Positions 9,253 to 18,134 of a stretch of 64,000 nucleotides of DNA are shown piece by piece (the first letter of the stretch is position 1; each line of letters begins with the position of its first letter). Both the position numbers and the translations under genes were made by a program. Source of the stretch: JBPOJN01 sp052033505 (lineage in GTDB: Bacteria > UBA10199 > JACPAL01 > GCA-016699445); contig JBPOJN010000002.1 in NCBI GenBank assembly GCA_052033505.1, forward strand, positions 13,460 to 77,459, in the 5' to 3' direction. Below the pieces are notes generated by a model. That model was given only the letters and a program-made list of their open reading frames with translations. It was not told the DNA's origin and did not search any database.

Positions 9253-10167
9253 ATGCAAAAAACGGAAAAAATCTGGCTGGACGGTAAAATGCTGCCTTGG
9301 GACGAGGCCAAGGTGCATGTCCTCACGCACACGCTCCACTACGGTCTCGGCGTCTTCGAAGGCATTCGCGCTTATGAAGGGAAAAAAGGCACCGCGATCT
9401 TCCGCCTCAAGGAACACATCGACCGCCTCTATGACTCCGCTCATATCCTGATGATGGAAATTCCGTTCAAGCGCGAAGACATCATGGAAGCCTGCCGCGA
9501 AATTTTCCGCGTGAACAATCTCAAGCACGGGTATTTGCGACCGCTCGCGTTCATGGGCGATGGCGAGATGGGATTGCATGCGATGAGTAATCCCATCCGC
9601 GTGATGATCGCCGCCTGGCCGTGGGGCACGTATCTCGGCGACGAGGGCGTGAAAAAGGGCATCCGTCTGAAAGTCTCTTCGTTCTCGCGTCATCATGTGA
9701 ATTCGACTTTGAATAAAGCCAAGACGTCCGCGAACTATGTGAACTCGATCCTCGCCAAGCGCGAAGCTCTGAAAGCGGGATACGACGAAGCGATTCTGCT
9801 CGATACGGATGGGTACATCGCCGAAGCGACCGGAGAGAATGTCTTTCTCGTGAAGAACGGCACGGTTTATACGACGCCCACCGGCGCCTCGATCTTGGAC
9901 GGTATCACGCGCGCCTCTATCATCCGTATTTTGAAGGATTTGAACATTCCCGTCGTCGAGCAGAAATTCACGCGCGACGAAGTCTATCTCGCCGATGAAA
10001 TGTTTTTGACCGGCACCGCCGCGGAAATCACACCCGTGCGCGAGATGGACGATCGCAAGATCGGAGAAGGCAAGCCGGGACCGATCACGCAGAAGGTGAA
10101 AGATATTTATTTCGCGGCCGTGCGCGGGGAGAATGACGCCTACAAAGGATGGTTAGACTACGTTTGA
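9253..10167 (+). CDS. ilvE: Branched-chain amino acid aminotransferase
   Basis: 304 residues, the full length of class IV aminotransferases. It exchanges amino groups between glutamate and Leu, Ile or Val and their keto acids, with pyridoxal phosphate. Lys157 in NKAKTSANY corresponds to the PLP-binding lysine. Other family signatures are HYGLGVFEGIRAYEG near residue 29, EATGENVFLV, and GTAAEITPVREMD near the end. The last codons overlap the start of the MFS gene (TGATG), so the two are translated together. The start codon lies 8 bases after a TATAGG box, leaving little room for a leader; no clear Shine-Dalgarno is present. Confidence 0.95.
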   Translation: MQKTEKIWLDGKMLPWDEAKVHVLTHTLHYGLGVFEGIRAYEGKKGTAIFRLKEHIDRLYDSAHILMMEIPFKREDIMEACREIFRVNNLKHGYLRPLAFMGDGEMGLHAMSNPIRVMIAAWPWGTYLGDEGVKKGIRLKVSSFSRHHVNSTLNKAKTSANYVNSILAKREALKAGYDEAILLDTDGYIAEATGENVFLVKNGTVYTTPTGASILDGITRASIIRILKDLNIPVVEQKFTRDEVYLADEMFLTGTAAEITPVREMDDRKIGEGKPGPITQKVKDIYFAAVRGENDAYKGWLDYV

Positions 10168-11408
10168 TGAACGCGATTTTTCCGCCCGCAGGCTCCATTT
10201 TCCGTCTCCGCGACTTCCGATACTTTCTCATCGCAAGATTCCTTTCGATCTTGGGCCATCACATGATGATCATCGTGCTGTCGCAGGCGATCTACGACAA
10301 GACGCACGACCCCATTCACCTGGGCTACATCGGCCTCGCGACATTTTTGCCGAAATTCCTTTTTACGTTACCCGCCGGCCACGTGGCTGACCGTTTCGAC
10401 CGGCAAAAAGTCGTGATGGTCTGCCGCGCCCTGGAGGCGATCTTCAGCCTTTCGATCGCGGTCGCGTGCTTTTGGAACCTCGAGCCCCTGATACTTACTT
10501 ACGCACTCCTGTTGGTCTTGGGCATCGCCTACGCCTTCGACGGACCCGCGACGCAAGCGATCATCACGCAGCTCGTCCCGACCGACCGGTTCGCAAAAGC
10601 CGTTTCGTGGAACATGATCATCTTCCACACCGGAATGATCTTAGGCCCGGTCTTGGGCGGTTGGATCTTCGCTTTGGGCCACGGTCCTTTTTGGGCCGTG
10701 TTTTCCGTTTTCGTCCTACGCATGGTTTCGACGTTTCTAGTCTCGCGTGTGCCGTCAAAAAAAGATCACATCGTGAAATCCGAAATCAGTTGGGAGAGCG
10801 CCATGGCGGGCGTGCGTTACGTCTTGAACCATCGCATCATCTTGGGCGCTATTTCCTTGGATCTTTTCGCCGTGCTCTTGGGCGGTGCTACGTCTCTGAT
10901 GCCGATTTTCGCCAATGACATTTTAAAAATCGGTCCCAGCGGTTTGGGCATCCTGCGCACCGCACCGGCCGTGGGCTCGGGTCTCATGGCGATCCTCATG
11001 ATCTGGATGCCGCCGATGCGCCGCGCGGGCCGCGCGGTTTTTTTAAGCGTCGCGATCTTCGGGCTCGCGACGATCGGGTTCGGCGTCTCCACGCACCTCT
11101 ACCTCTCGCTCTTCCTGCTCTTCGTCATGGGCGCCGCCGACATGATCAGCGTGATGGTGAGGCAGACCCTCGTACAAGTCGAGACGCCGCCTCAGATGCG
11201 TGGCCGCGTGAGCGCGGTGAATTTAATTTTCATCGGGGCGTCGAACGAGCTGGGCGAATTCGAATCCGGCCTCACCGCGAAGTGGTTCGGCACCGTCCCC
11301 GCCGTCGTGATCGGTGGTACGGGGACGATGCTGGTCGCGGGGCTTTGGGCGAAGTTGTTTCCGGGTCTTCGAAAGTTTGGGCCCTTAGAAAAAACGAAGC
11401 ATGCCTAA
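10167..11408 (+). CDS. MFS exporter (MFS_3 / EntS type)
   Basis: 413 residues with about 12 membrane segments. It begins with FRLRDFRYFLIARFLSILGHHM, the usual opening of the MFS_3 group that includes the enterobactin exporter EntS and many uncharacterised efflux proteins. The loop motif GHVADRFDRQKV (after segment 2) is the MFS motif A. The start is taken as the ATG at 10167 because it overlaps the ilvE stop codon (TGATG), a sign of translational coupling; an earlier in-frame GTG would sit inside ilvE. Coupling to a branched-chain aminotransferase suggests export of an amino acid or related metabolite, but that is only inference. Its stop codon overlaps that of the convergent phosphoesterase gene. 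Confidence 0.85.
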   Translation: MNAIFPPAGSIFRLRDFRYFLIARFLSILGHHMMIIVLSQAIYDKTHDPIHLGYIGLATFLPKFLFTLPAGHVADRFDRQKVVMVCRALEAIFSLSIAVACFWNLEPLILTYALLLVLGIAYAFDGPATQAIITQLVPTDRFAKAVSWNMIIFHTGMILGPVLGGWIFALGHGPFWAVFSVFVLRMVSTFLVSRVPSKKDHIVKSEISWESAMAGVRYVLNHRIILGAISLDLFAVLLGGATSLMPIFANDILKIGPSGLGILRTAPAVGSGLMAILMIWMPPMRRAGRAVFLSVAIFGLATIGFGVSTHLYLSLFLLFVMGAADMISVMVRQTLVQVETPPQMRGRVSAVNLIFIGASNELGEFESGLTAKWFGTVPAVVIGGTGTMLVAGLWAKLFPGLRKFGPLEKTKHA

Positions 11409-13972
11409 GCGGCTTTTTTGCGGATAAAGGGATTGGTCGGGTCTTTGGGGCGGTGGGGTGGTTCGGGAGAGAAGTTCGGCGAAGAATTGTATTGAGAGTG
11501 CAAAGGCACTTTCAAAGTGCCTAGCTGGTCCGGGATCGGTGACGCCTTGAATTTATGATGTTTCGCCTCGGCCCTTGAGGCTGCGATGCCGGCTAAGATC
11601 GCGAACGCGACCCATTCCAAATCCTGCGCCGTGGCACCGCGGCTTTCCTGAAGCGTATAAAGTTCGAGTAATTTCCCGGGCAGAAGATGCATCTTCGCGG
11701 CTTCGAAGAGGTCGTTATAACGCCGGGTCTCGGCTGCGGGACGTCCGCTCAAAAGCGACGTGTCAAATTGGTCTTTTTTGACGCGATAACCGTCGGAGAG
11801 CGCGTTGCGCATGTCGACGATCTCATCCCGCGCCTGGATCTCGCGAATGATCTGCGTGACTTCCGCCGTTGGGACGTGCGCGAAAGCTTTCAGGGCCGGC
11901 GAGCTTTTCTTTTTACCCTCTGACGAGGAGCTGCGCCGGCGATTCGATGATTTTTCCACGATGGCGTGTCGCATCTGTTCGAAGTCGCTTAAGCGCATTT
12001 CTTCGGCTGTCATGGAAACCCGCTTCCTCGATTTTTTGCCTACGACCTTATCGAAATGTGTGACGATGTCGTGTTCGATAAATTTGATCATCGATTCGAG
12101 CATGGGGATGAAGTGACTCGCCTCGTTGAACATATTGATCGCGGACGCGATGGCTGCGTTGTCGGCAGCGGTCTGCAGGAGAGAAAAGTTCTGCCAATAT
12201 CCATCTGTGTCTCGTCCGCGCATTTTTTGATAAACGGCTTTGGAAAAACGCCACGGCAAGAAGAGGAAAGTCTTGAGGAAGCCGATCATGTGACGGTGTT
12301 TCAAGCCGTTCAAGGAATCTTTGTAGCGGATGAACCCATGATTTTTCTCGAACGTCTCCATCGCCTCCCGCACCTCGGGCGTGACGGCCTCGCCTAAATC
12401 GTCTTGATTAAAGCCCTGAAAATTCATCGAGATCTGGAGACTGCGGTTGCCTCTTTCGTCGCGATTCAGGCGCGTCTTGGAGACTAGGATCGAGCGCGCA
12501 TTACGGTAAGTCTTATGATCCGTGAACGTATTGTCGATGGTCGAAGGCACTGCGATCTGCGGCAGAGGCGTGGACCGGCCCAAGTTCAGAGCCTGATTCA
12601 AATCCATTTTTTTACGGTTGTGTTCGTGACCGTGCACGTAAAGGATCACTTCTTTGCGCGATAGGGTGCGGCGGAAAATTTCCCGTGCGCGTTTGGTGCG
12701 TTTGTATTTCCTGTATCTTAAGCGCGAGCACTCCAGTATGTCTTCGGCCTTGAAGTGACCATGAATCTGAAAGTGCGCATTCGGATTTTCTTGCAATTGG
12801 CTTTCGATGAAATTCTCGATGAGCTGGGCTTGCAGTGCGGAGATTTCACCTTTGAAGGCGCCCAAGGTCTTGTCGTGATCCATGCAATCGATCGTGATCG
12901 TATAAAGCGGAAATTCCGTGCCGTCCTTGTCCCGGAAACGCGCGGATTCGGTCGCATGCAGGTAAAAAGGCTGAGGCCATTTGCTGCGGTATTCTTCATC
13001 GAGCACGCTCGTGTCGTGATTCACGACGCATTCCCAAAATCTTTGTTCTTTGTCTGAATTCGCGATCGTCGCGTCCGAAGGCGTCCAAAAAGTGCGGAAA
13101 ATCTCCAAGACGTTGTCGGAACGAAATTCGAGAATCTTTTCCCGGGAGCTGTTTTGTTCGCTGGGCAGCAGAATGCGGCATCCCGTACCGTCCGAGAGGA
13201 CTTTGACGTTGATATCGCGCGTTTGTTTCGGCGAAATACGCTTCAAATTTGTAATGGACCGGATCGCATCGATGCTTCTTTCACGCGTCAGGATATTCGC
13301 TTCTTCACCAGCGGCCTCGAGCATTTCGCGGTTCAAGTCCCATTTTGCCAGCAGAGGGACGTTCAAGATCGTGCGAACCGCGCGGCTTTTGTAATTTACC
13401 ACTCCCGCGAAATAGCCTCCGTCGTGATTGCCCGGCGCGAAACCGATGATGGGACGGCCGGTCGCAAACGCGATGGCGCCTACTTGGCCCATTTCTTCGC
13501 GTGTCGGATTTTCCGCGCCGTCTCCCAGAAACGCCAGCGAAACGTGTACGGCATTCGCCTTGACCGCGTCTTGGTCGGCTTTTTTCACTAAGACGTATGT
13601 ATAGAGAGAGGCGAACATTGTGGAAATGAGGCTGCGATAAGCGGTGTTTTGAATGCGGTCGAGCAAAGGTGACTGCAATGCGGTCGGCCGACGGCCCAGG
13701 GTGGTCTGCGGATCCCCGATGAGCAAGGTCACGACATCGCGATCCGGCCCTGTGATGAGTCCGCCCATTTTCGGAAAATTCCTATTTCGCGCACGAAGGC
13801 GTGCGGAGTCATCGCTCAAAGGAGAGGGGTAAGAAGAAGAGGGCGTAGTATGGTTATCGTTCGATGGGAAATTTCCAAAGACAGGAGCCGGGCCCGACGG
13901 AAGGCTTTGAGGGGAAATATTCAGACCGCGTGGGAACGTGCCGAACTGGTGTGCCGCGACAGGCAGAGCCAT
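11405..13972 (-). CDS. Large calcineurin-like metallophosphoesterase
   Basis: 855 residues. Metal-binding motifs of the calcineurin-like superfamily occur in order: LIGDPQ (about 85-88), FLGDGAEN (about 150), APGNHDGG (about 180-186), IHGHFKAED (about 400) and VHGHEHN (about 450). This makes a two-metal phosphoesterase of about 400 residues. The remaining C-terminal 400 residues are helical, highly charged and of no family I know; they contain a KKSRKR-type basic patch and a Ser/Lys-rich stretch. The N-terminus has no clear signal peptide although it is Pro/Ser-rich and disordered-looking. Start at the ATG at 13972 with TTGAGG just upstream. Substrate (nucleotide, protein or phospholipid) is unknown. 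The gene is convergent with the MFS gene and their stop codons overlap. Confidence 0.75.
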   Translation of the reverse strand: MALPVAAHQFGTFPRGLNISPQSLPSGPAPVFGNFPSNDNHTTPSSSYPSPLSDDSARLRARNRNFPKMGGLITGPDRDVVTLLIGDPQTTLGRRPTALQSPLLDRIQNTAYRSLISTMFASLYTYVLVKKADQDAVKANAVHVSLAFLGDGAENPTREEMGQVGAIAFATGRPIIGFAPGNHDGGYFAGVVNYKSRAVRTILNVPLLAKWDLNREMLEAAGEEANILTRERSIDAIRSITNLKRISPKQTRDINVKVLSDGTGCRILLPSEQNSSREKILEFRSDNVLEIFRTFWTPSDATIANSDKEQRFWECVVNHDTSVLDEEYRSKWPQPFYLHATESARFRDKDGTEFPLYTITIDCMDHDKTLGAFKGEISALQAQLIENFIESQLQENPNAHFQIHGHFKAEDILECSRLRYRKYKRTKRAREIFRRTLSRKEVILYVHGHEHNRKKMDLNQALNLGRSTPLPQIAVPSTIDNTFTDHKTYRNARSILVSKTRLNRDERGNRSLQISMNFQGFNQDDLGEAVTPEVREAMETFEKNHGFIRYKDSLNGLKHRHMIGFLKTFLFLPWRFSKAVYQKMRGRDTDGYWQNFSLLQTAADNAAIASAINMFNEASHFIPMLESMIKFIEHDIVTHFDKVVGKKSRKRVSMTAEEMRLSDFEQMRHAIVEKSSNRRRSSSSEGKKKSSPALKAFAHVPTAEVTQIIREIQARDEIVDMRNALSDGYRVKKDQFDTSLLSGRPAAETRRYNDLFEAAKMHLLPGKLLELYTLQESRGATAQDLEWVAFAILAGIAASRAEAKHHKFKASPIPDQLGTLKVPLHSQYNSSPNFSPEPPHRPKDPTNPFIRKKAA

Positions 13973-14355
13973 AAACACCTCAAGTGAAAAACATCCCCCA
14001 TCCGCAAAACGTAAATGGTTCTGTACGCCCTTCTTTTTGATAAAGAAAAGAACAATCTGTGGATAACTTGAAAAAAATCCCTTAAAAATTAATATGTTGC
14101 GTCATTTTCGCGGATAAGTTTTGTGTCTATAAGTTGTGGATGGTGTGGGGATGGATTGTGAAAAATCTTTTATTTTCAGCGAATTGAAAAGATTGCCGGT
14201 GCGTGTCATTTTACGCGGGAAAAATTCAGATTTGCGGCATGCTTCCGTCAGTGATTCCGAATTCATTCCTTCACGCCTGCTTTAATTCTAGGTCCTGCGC
14301 TTCCCTTTTGTTATCATTCCCGTTTCACGCATCATCATCTTCGGGGGAAGATCTT
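13973..14355. promoter_or_regulatory. AT-rich intergenic region with DnaA-box-like sites
   Basis: About 380 bases between divergent genes with no coding frame. It holds one perfect DnaA box (TGTGGATAA at 14058-14066) and weaker relatives in the same orientation: TGTGGATGG at 14135-14143 and TGTGAAAAA at 14157-14165, within an A/T-rich background. Without dnaA, dnaN or gidA nearby this is not good evidence for oriC; it could be a DnaA-controlled promoter, a DnaA-titrating site or chance. The lipoprotein gene to the right has its ribosome binding site GGGGGAAG at its end. Confidence 0.35.
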
Positions 14356-15087
14356 ATGAAAAAAATCGGATTTCTGTTTCTAGGAATGCTCGCGGTCTTC
14401 ACCGCATGCGATAGCAGTTCCACCGTTTCCGAAAACACGTTTGAAGTGCAAGGCTCCGACGGCACGGAAGCCGCGGCTGCTCTGATCCAAGGGGAATTCA
14501 AATCCTTGGGCAGTCCCAGCGAGCTGACGTTAAACGTTTACGCCTCTTGGCTTAGTACCAATGAAGATTGCTCCGATCCAATCCTGATCGAAGATAATGG
14601 AACCACGCCGACGCCTTATGATTTGACGGCGCAGCCGACTCTTTTTGCTGGATCCCCTCCGGACGGCACTTATCCCTGTTTTATTTTGAAGATCAGTGAC
14701 CAAATCACGTTCACGGGCGACGCCGCGGCCATCGCGGATAATCCGGCCTGCGTGGACACGTTGACCCCGCACACGATGGACGTCTATCGCGAAGACGTGC
14801 CTGCGGAGTCTTTGTACCTGGACATGGAAGGCAACCCCGTCCCCGCGCGCGGCACGCGCGAAGCTCCGGTCGACGATACGATCTATCTCTTCGCTACGAC
14901 GAACCCGGCGGCTTACGTCGCGGCGAGCGGATCGGCGGGCGACGAAGCGACGACCATCCCCGCGTCCATCGAAGTCCCCGGGTCGGTGCGGGTCGTTTTC
15001 AATTTCCAAGACATGATCACGACGAGCAACGACAACGGCGGCCCCGATTTCTGCTGGGCGGAAGGTCCCGAAATTTCCTTCGAATGA
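14356..15087 (+). CDS. Hypothetical lipoprotein, 243 aa
   Basis: Begins MKKIGFLFLGMLAVFTAC, a standard lipoprotein signal with Cys18 as anchor, preceded by GGGGGAAG six bases before the ATG; earlier in-frame starts lack a binding site and would spoil the signal. The mature part is acidic, rich in Thr, Ala and Pro, and has paired Cys residues (NEDCSDP, YPCFIL, NPACVD, PDFCWAE) likely to form disulphides. No family recognised. A short hairpin with a T run (GAGAG-CCA-CTCTC-TTTT, 15147-15163) lies between it and the tRNA gene and may end its transcript. Confidence 0.75.
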   Translation: MKKIGFLFLGMLAVFTACDSSSTVSENTFEVQGSDGTEAAAALIQGEFKSLGSPSELTLNVYASWLSTNEDCSDPILIEDNGTTPTPYDLTAQPTLFAGSPPDGTYPCFILKISDQITFTGDAAAIADNPACVDTLTPHTMDVYREDVPAESLYLDMEGNPVPARGTREAPVDDTIYLFATTNPAAYVAASGSAGDEATTIPASIEVPGSVRVVFNFQDMITTSNDNGGPDFCWAEGPEISFE

Positions 15088-15164
15088 TTTTTAACTCCGT
15101 CAGGGGACGAAAAAGAGCTTGAAGCCCGCGTGATCGTTCCGGTAGGGAGAGCCACTCTCTTTTC

Positions 15165-15237
15165 GCTCCCATCGTCTAGTGGCCTAGGACGGAGCCCTCT
15201 CACGGCTTAAACACCGGTTCGAATCCGGTTGGGAGCA
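15165..15237 (+). tRNA. tRNA-Glu (anticodon CTC)
   Basis: A complete cloverleaf of 73 bases. The acceptor stem GCTCCCA pairs with TGGGAGC; D arm GTC...GAC; anticodon stem GAGCC/GGCTT with loop CTCTCAC giving anticodon CTC (codon GAG); T arm ACCGG/CCGGT with TTCGAAT loop; discriminator A. The CCA end is not encoded (CAA follows), so it must be added by a nucleotidyltransferase. It is the only tRNA gene seen in the window. Confidence 0.95.
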
Positions 15238-15248
15238 CAAAAATCGTC

Positions 15249-15268
15249 CCGCTGGCTGGGCGGTTTTT
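15249..15268 (+). terminator. Probable terminator after tRNA-Glu
   Basis: Short GC hairpin CCGC...GCGG with a 7-base loop followed by five T residues, 12 bases after the tRNA 3' end. The stem is only four pairs, so the call is moderate. Confidence 0.5.
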
Positions 15269-15326
15269 CCTCCATCACCAACCCAGTGGGGTGTAACTTT
15301 AATTCCGTAAACGAGAGGTGCTTAAC

Positions 15327-15626
15327 GTGAAAAAAATAAACTTTCTCCTGCTCCTAATATTCGTCTTTGGCATGGCCGGTTGCGGTAGCGGTACCAAATG
15401 TTCCGACTGGTCTGCGGACACCACGGGTGCGTCGTGGGGGAATTGTTCCGACAAATCCCAGCGTGCGATCGAGTGTAAAACTTCCGATCCAGGAAAATAC
15501 GCCTGTGACTGTCGGAAAAATGACACGGTCGAGCGTCACTTCGAACGCACGGACATCATCGCTGGGGATAAAGCGGCGACGGCGAAAATCGCCAACGACG
15601 CGTGCGGCTGGGATATCGTTCCATGA
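15327..15626 (+). CDS. Small Cys-rich lipoprotein, 99 aa
   Basis: Start taken as the GTG at 15327, eight bases after GAGAGG. The protein then begins MKKINFLLLLIFVFGMAGC with Cys19 as lipid anchor; a GTG three codons earlier is possible but overlaps the binding site. The mature 80 residues hold five further Cys (KCSDW, NCSDK, ECKTS, ACDCRK) plus one in DACGWD, so a disulphide-tied small domain is likely. No family recognised. It stands alone between the tRNA and the polymerase pair. Confidence 0.7.
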   Translation: MKKINFLLLLIFVFGMAGCGSGTKCSDWSADTTGASWGNCSDKSQRAIECKTSDPGKYACDCRKNDTVERHFERTDIIAGDKAATAKIANDACGWDIVP

Positions 15627-15734
15627 TCGCCGCCGAAGTCCGCATCACGCAGGAAGGGATTCCCGAAATGATCCCGGTCGAGGCCGAAATCTCGGATTAG
15701 CGAAAAGTCTAAACTGTACTAAGCCTCAAGACCC

Positions 15735-16853
15735 ATGACAAAAATCTCCGACGATCTTTATTTCCACGCCTTCTTGCGTTTCATCACAAAAAACGACGCG
15801 AAGACCGGTGAGCCGCTACTGTGGTTGAAAGACAAGAAGAGACCAAAACAACTTGTGGAAGCCATCCTCTCCGCGCCGCTTTTTGAAGGTATCAAAGTCG
15901 GTCGTGACGGGGATGATGAATTCGCTCCGGTTACTTTGAAGAATGCTGCGGGTTTAGTGGCGAAGGGTCGTGACGTCTTCGTCGAGCTTAAAAATGAGGA
16001 TGCCACTGATGTGGATCTCTTCGTCGGTATTCATCTCGACGACGGCATCTCCGAATTTCGATTCATCGCGCAGCGAGCCGAGCTTATCCGCCATCAGGAG
16101 ACCGCGATCTGCGACATCATTGCGGTGGTCCGGGGATGCTGGAAGGCGATGAAGGACGTCGCGGGACTCGACGTCGGCCACGTCCTGTTTCAGTTCATGC
16201 GGAAACCGTTCGACTACCTGCGCTCGCGTCCGCCACGGCAGAGTCTTATTTATCCCGATCCGTCACTTGTGACTTTCATCGATCCTGCGTTCCATGCCTC
16301 CGGCGCCGCTTTCGCGCGCCCGGGCGATCCTAAAACTCTCACAATTCCGCCTCCGCCGTCGCCCGCAGAGATGACCGAAGAAGACGGGCTGGTGACCGTG
16401 CGTTGGGCCCGCAGTTTAAGCGACGACGATCTCATCGCCGCCGCGGGAGGCCATAACCTGTGGATCACCGACCGCATCGAGACGGATCTCGTGTCCGGTT
16501 TCAACGAAGTCGGCGACGCGCGTTACTACGCGGGCAAGGGCGCGCCGAAAACGCCGCTCACGCTTTATTTTCCCGAAACCCGGACCGGTTTTAAAGCCGT
16601 TCTGGTGCTCCCCGACGGATCGGTGGAAGAAAGCGCATGGAAGGAAGCCAAAAAAATCATGCAGGAGAAAGTCTTGCCCGACGGCACTCCGGTCGATCGC
16701 GTGTGCTTGGTCGTGCCCTTGCGCGAACACGTTTTCCAGATCGCCGAACGGGCGAAGCACGAGGGTTTCGCCGCGATCCTCTATCCAGACGATAATGGCC
16801 GATTTTGGAACGTCGATCCGCCCGGCCTCTGGCGCGGGGAGATTAAAAAGTAA
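15735..16853 (+). CDS. Unknown protein coupled to Y-family polymerase
   Basis: 372 residues, soluble, no signal peptide. It lies six bases before the Y-family polymerase gene and in the same direction, so the two are surely one operon. I recognise no family. It has no P-loop, so it is not a RecA/ImuA/SulA-like ATPase, and it has none of the LexA/UmuD Ser-Lys protease features. Visible are an acidic beta-rich N-terminal half (DVFVELKNEDATDVDLFVGI), a Pro-rich hinge (TIPPPPSPAEMT, about residue 210) and a C-terminal alpha/beta region ending DPPGLWRGEI. Its place suggests an accessory factor or regulator of the polymerase, but this is inference only. Confidence 0.7.
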   Translation: MTKISDDLYFHAFLRFITKNDAKTGEPLLWLKDKKRPKQLVEAILSAPLFEGIKVGRDGDDEFAPVTLKNAAGLVAKGRDVFVELKNEDATDVDLFVGIHLDDGISEFRFIAQRAELIRHQETAICDIIAVVRGCWKAMKDVAGLDVGHVLFQFMRKPFDYLRSRPPRQSLIYPDPSLVTFIDPAFHASGAAFARPGDPKTLTIPPPPSPAEMTEEDGLVTVRWARSLSDDDLIAAAGGHNLWITDRIETDLVSGFNEVGDARYYAGKGAPKTPLTLYFPETRTGFKAVLVLPDGSVEESAWKEAKKIMQEKVLPDGTPVDRVCLVVPLREHVFQIAERAKHEGFAAILYPDDNGRFWNVDPPGLWRGEIKK

Positions 16854-16859
16854 GACATT

Positions 16860-18065
16860 ATGTCCCTTCTTCACTGGCTCTTCGTCGACCTCAATTCCTA
16901 CTTCGCTTCCGTCGAGCAACAGCTCCAACCCAAATTGCGCGGCAAGCCCGTCGGCGTTGTGCCTCTCATGGCGGACACGACTTGTTGCATCGCCGCGAGC
17001 TACGAAGCCAAAAAGTTCGGAGTCAAAACCGGTACGATGGTCGCTGAGGCGAAACGGCTGTGTCCCGACATCCGCCTCGTCGAAGCGCGACACGAAAAAT
17101 ACGTGAAATACCACGAAGCGATCGTCGTCGCGGTGGAATCCTGCCTGCCGGTCACCGCCGTGATGTCGATCGACGAGATGGCGTGCCGTCTCACGGGCCG
17201 CGATCAAAAAATTGAGAATGCCCTCGCGCTCGGCAGACAAGTGAAAGATCGGATTTTGGAAGTGGGGGATCAATTGCGCTCGTCGGTCGGACTCGCGACG
17301 AATCGCATGCTCGCGAAGGTCGCTTCCAACATGCAAAAACCCGACGGTCTCACTGCCGTCATGCTCGAAGATTTACCGCGCGTGTTATTGCCCCTGAAGA
17401 TCTCCGATTTCCCCGGCATCGGCCCGCGCATGGGCGAACGTTTGAAAGAGCGGAATGTGCGCACGACCGCAGACTTGCTCGCCCTTGATGAAATGCAGAT
17501 GCGCACCATCTGGGGCGGCATCGGCGGCGAGCGGTATTATCGCTGGCTGCGCGGAGAAGATTTAGAGATCACGACGGCGCACAATCAGTCGGTGGGCCAC
17601 TCCCACGTCCTGCCGCCTGAGCTTCGTAATACCAAAGGCGCGCATGCGGTCGCGCTGAGGCTTCTGCAAAAAGCCGCGGTGCGTTTACGTAAGATGGACT
17701 GCTGGGCGACGCGCTTGAATCTTTCGCTCTCTTATATGGGCCGCGGGATACATTGGTCCAAAGACGCGAAGATGCTCGAGTGCCAGGATACGCTCACGTT
17801 ACAGGAAGGTTTGACCCGTCTCTGGGAGAAACGCGCCGAAGGAAAAATCCTGAAAGTCGCCGTGACATTATCCGGACTCGTGCCCGACCAGCATCGGTCG
17901 TTTTCGTTTTTCGACCAACCGAAACGCGTGAGTTTGAGCCGCGCGATGGACGCCGTGAACGCGAAGTACGGCCGCAACGCGGTCTATCTTGGTAGCGTTG
18001 CCGAAGTGCTGACCTCGGCCCCGACGCGGATCGCTTTCTCGAGCATTCCGGATGTTACGATTTGA
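16860..18065 (+). CDS. dinB: Y-family (DinB/Pol IV-like) DNA polymerase
   Basis: 401 residues, usual for error-prone lesion-bypass polymerases. Catalytic acidic residues: Asp10 in FVDLNSYFASVE and Asp105-Glu106 in MSIDEM. The helix-hairpin-helix GIGPRMGERL (about 185-194) and the little-finger region (about 240-350) follow. The motif after the active site reads SIDEMACRL rather than the common SIDEAYLD, a modest divergence. It would copy past damaged bases at the replication fork. No LexA-type operator is obvious before the operon, and the 372-residue partner upstream is not a known mutasome subunit. Symbol given by family resemblance; ImuB-like or other Y-family subgroups are possible. Confidence 0.88.
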   Translation: MSLLHWLFVDLNSYFASVEQQLQPKLRGKPVGVVPLMADTTCCIAASYEAKKFGVKTGTMVAEAKRLCPDIRLVEARHEKYVKYHEAIVVAVESCLPVTAVMSIDEMACRLTGRDQKIENALALGRQVKDRILEVGDQLRSSVGLATNRMLAKVASNMQKPDGLTAVMLEDLPRVLLPLKISDFPGIGPRMGERLKERNVRTTADLLALDEMQMRTIWGGIGGERYYRWLRGEDLEITTAHNQSVGHSHVLPPELRNTKGAHAVALRLLQKAAVRLRKMDCWATRLNLSLSYMGRGIHWSKDAKMLECQDTLTLQEGLTRLWEKRAEGKILKVAVTLSGLVPDQHRSFSFFDQPKRVSLSRAMDAVNAKYGRNAVYLGSVAEVLTSAPTRIAFSSIPDVTI

Positions 18066-18134
18066 CGCTCCTCGTCTTTAAAAAAACAAAAATCATTAGG
18101 CCCTCCGAGACCGCGTCCGTATAATTGAGCGAGG

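Noticed and set aside
14058..14165. Chromosome origin
   Set aside because: Only one perfect DnaA box and no dnaA, dnaN, gyrB or gidA nearby; kept only as a weak regulatory observation.
15735..16853. Partner protein as an ImuA/RecA-like or UmuD-like subunit
   Set aside because: No P-loop, no Ser-Lys protease dyad; family left unknown.
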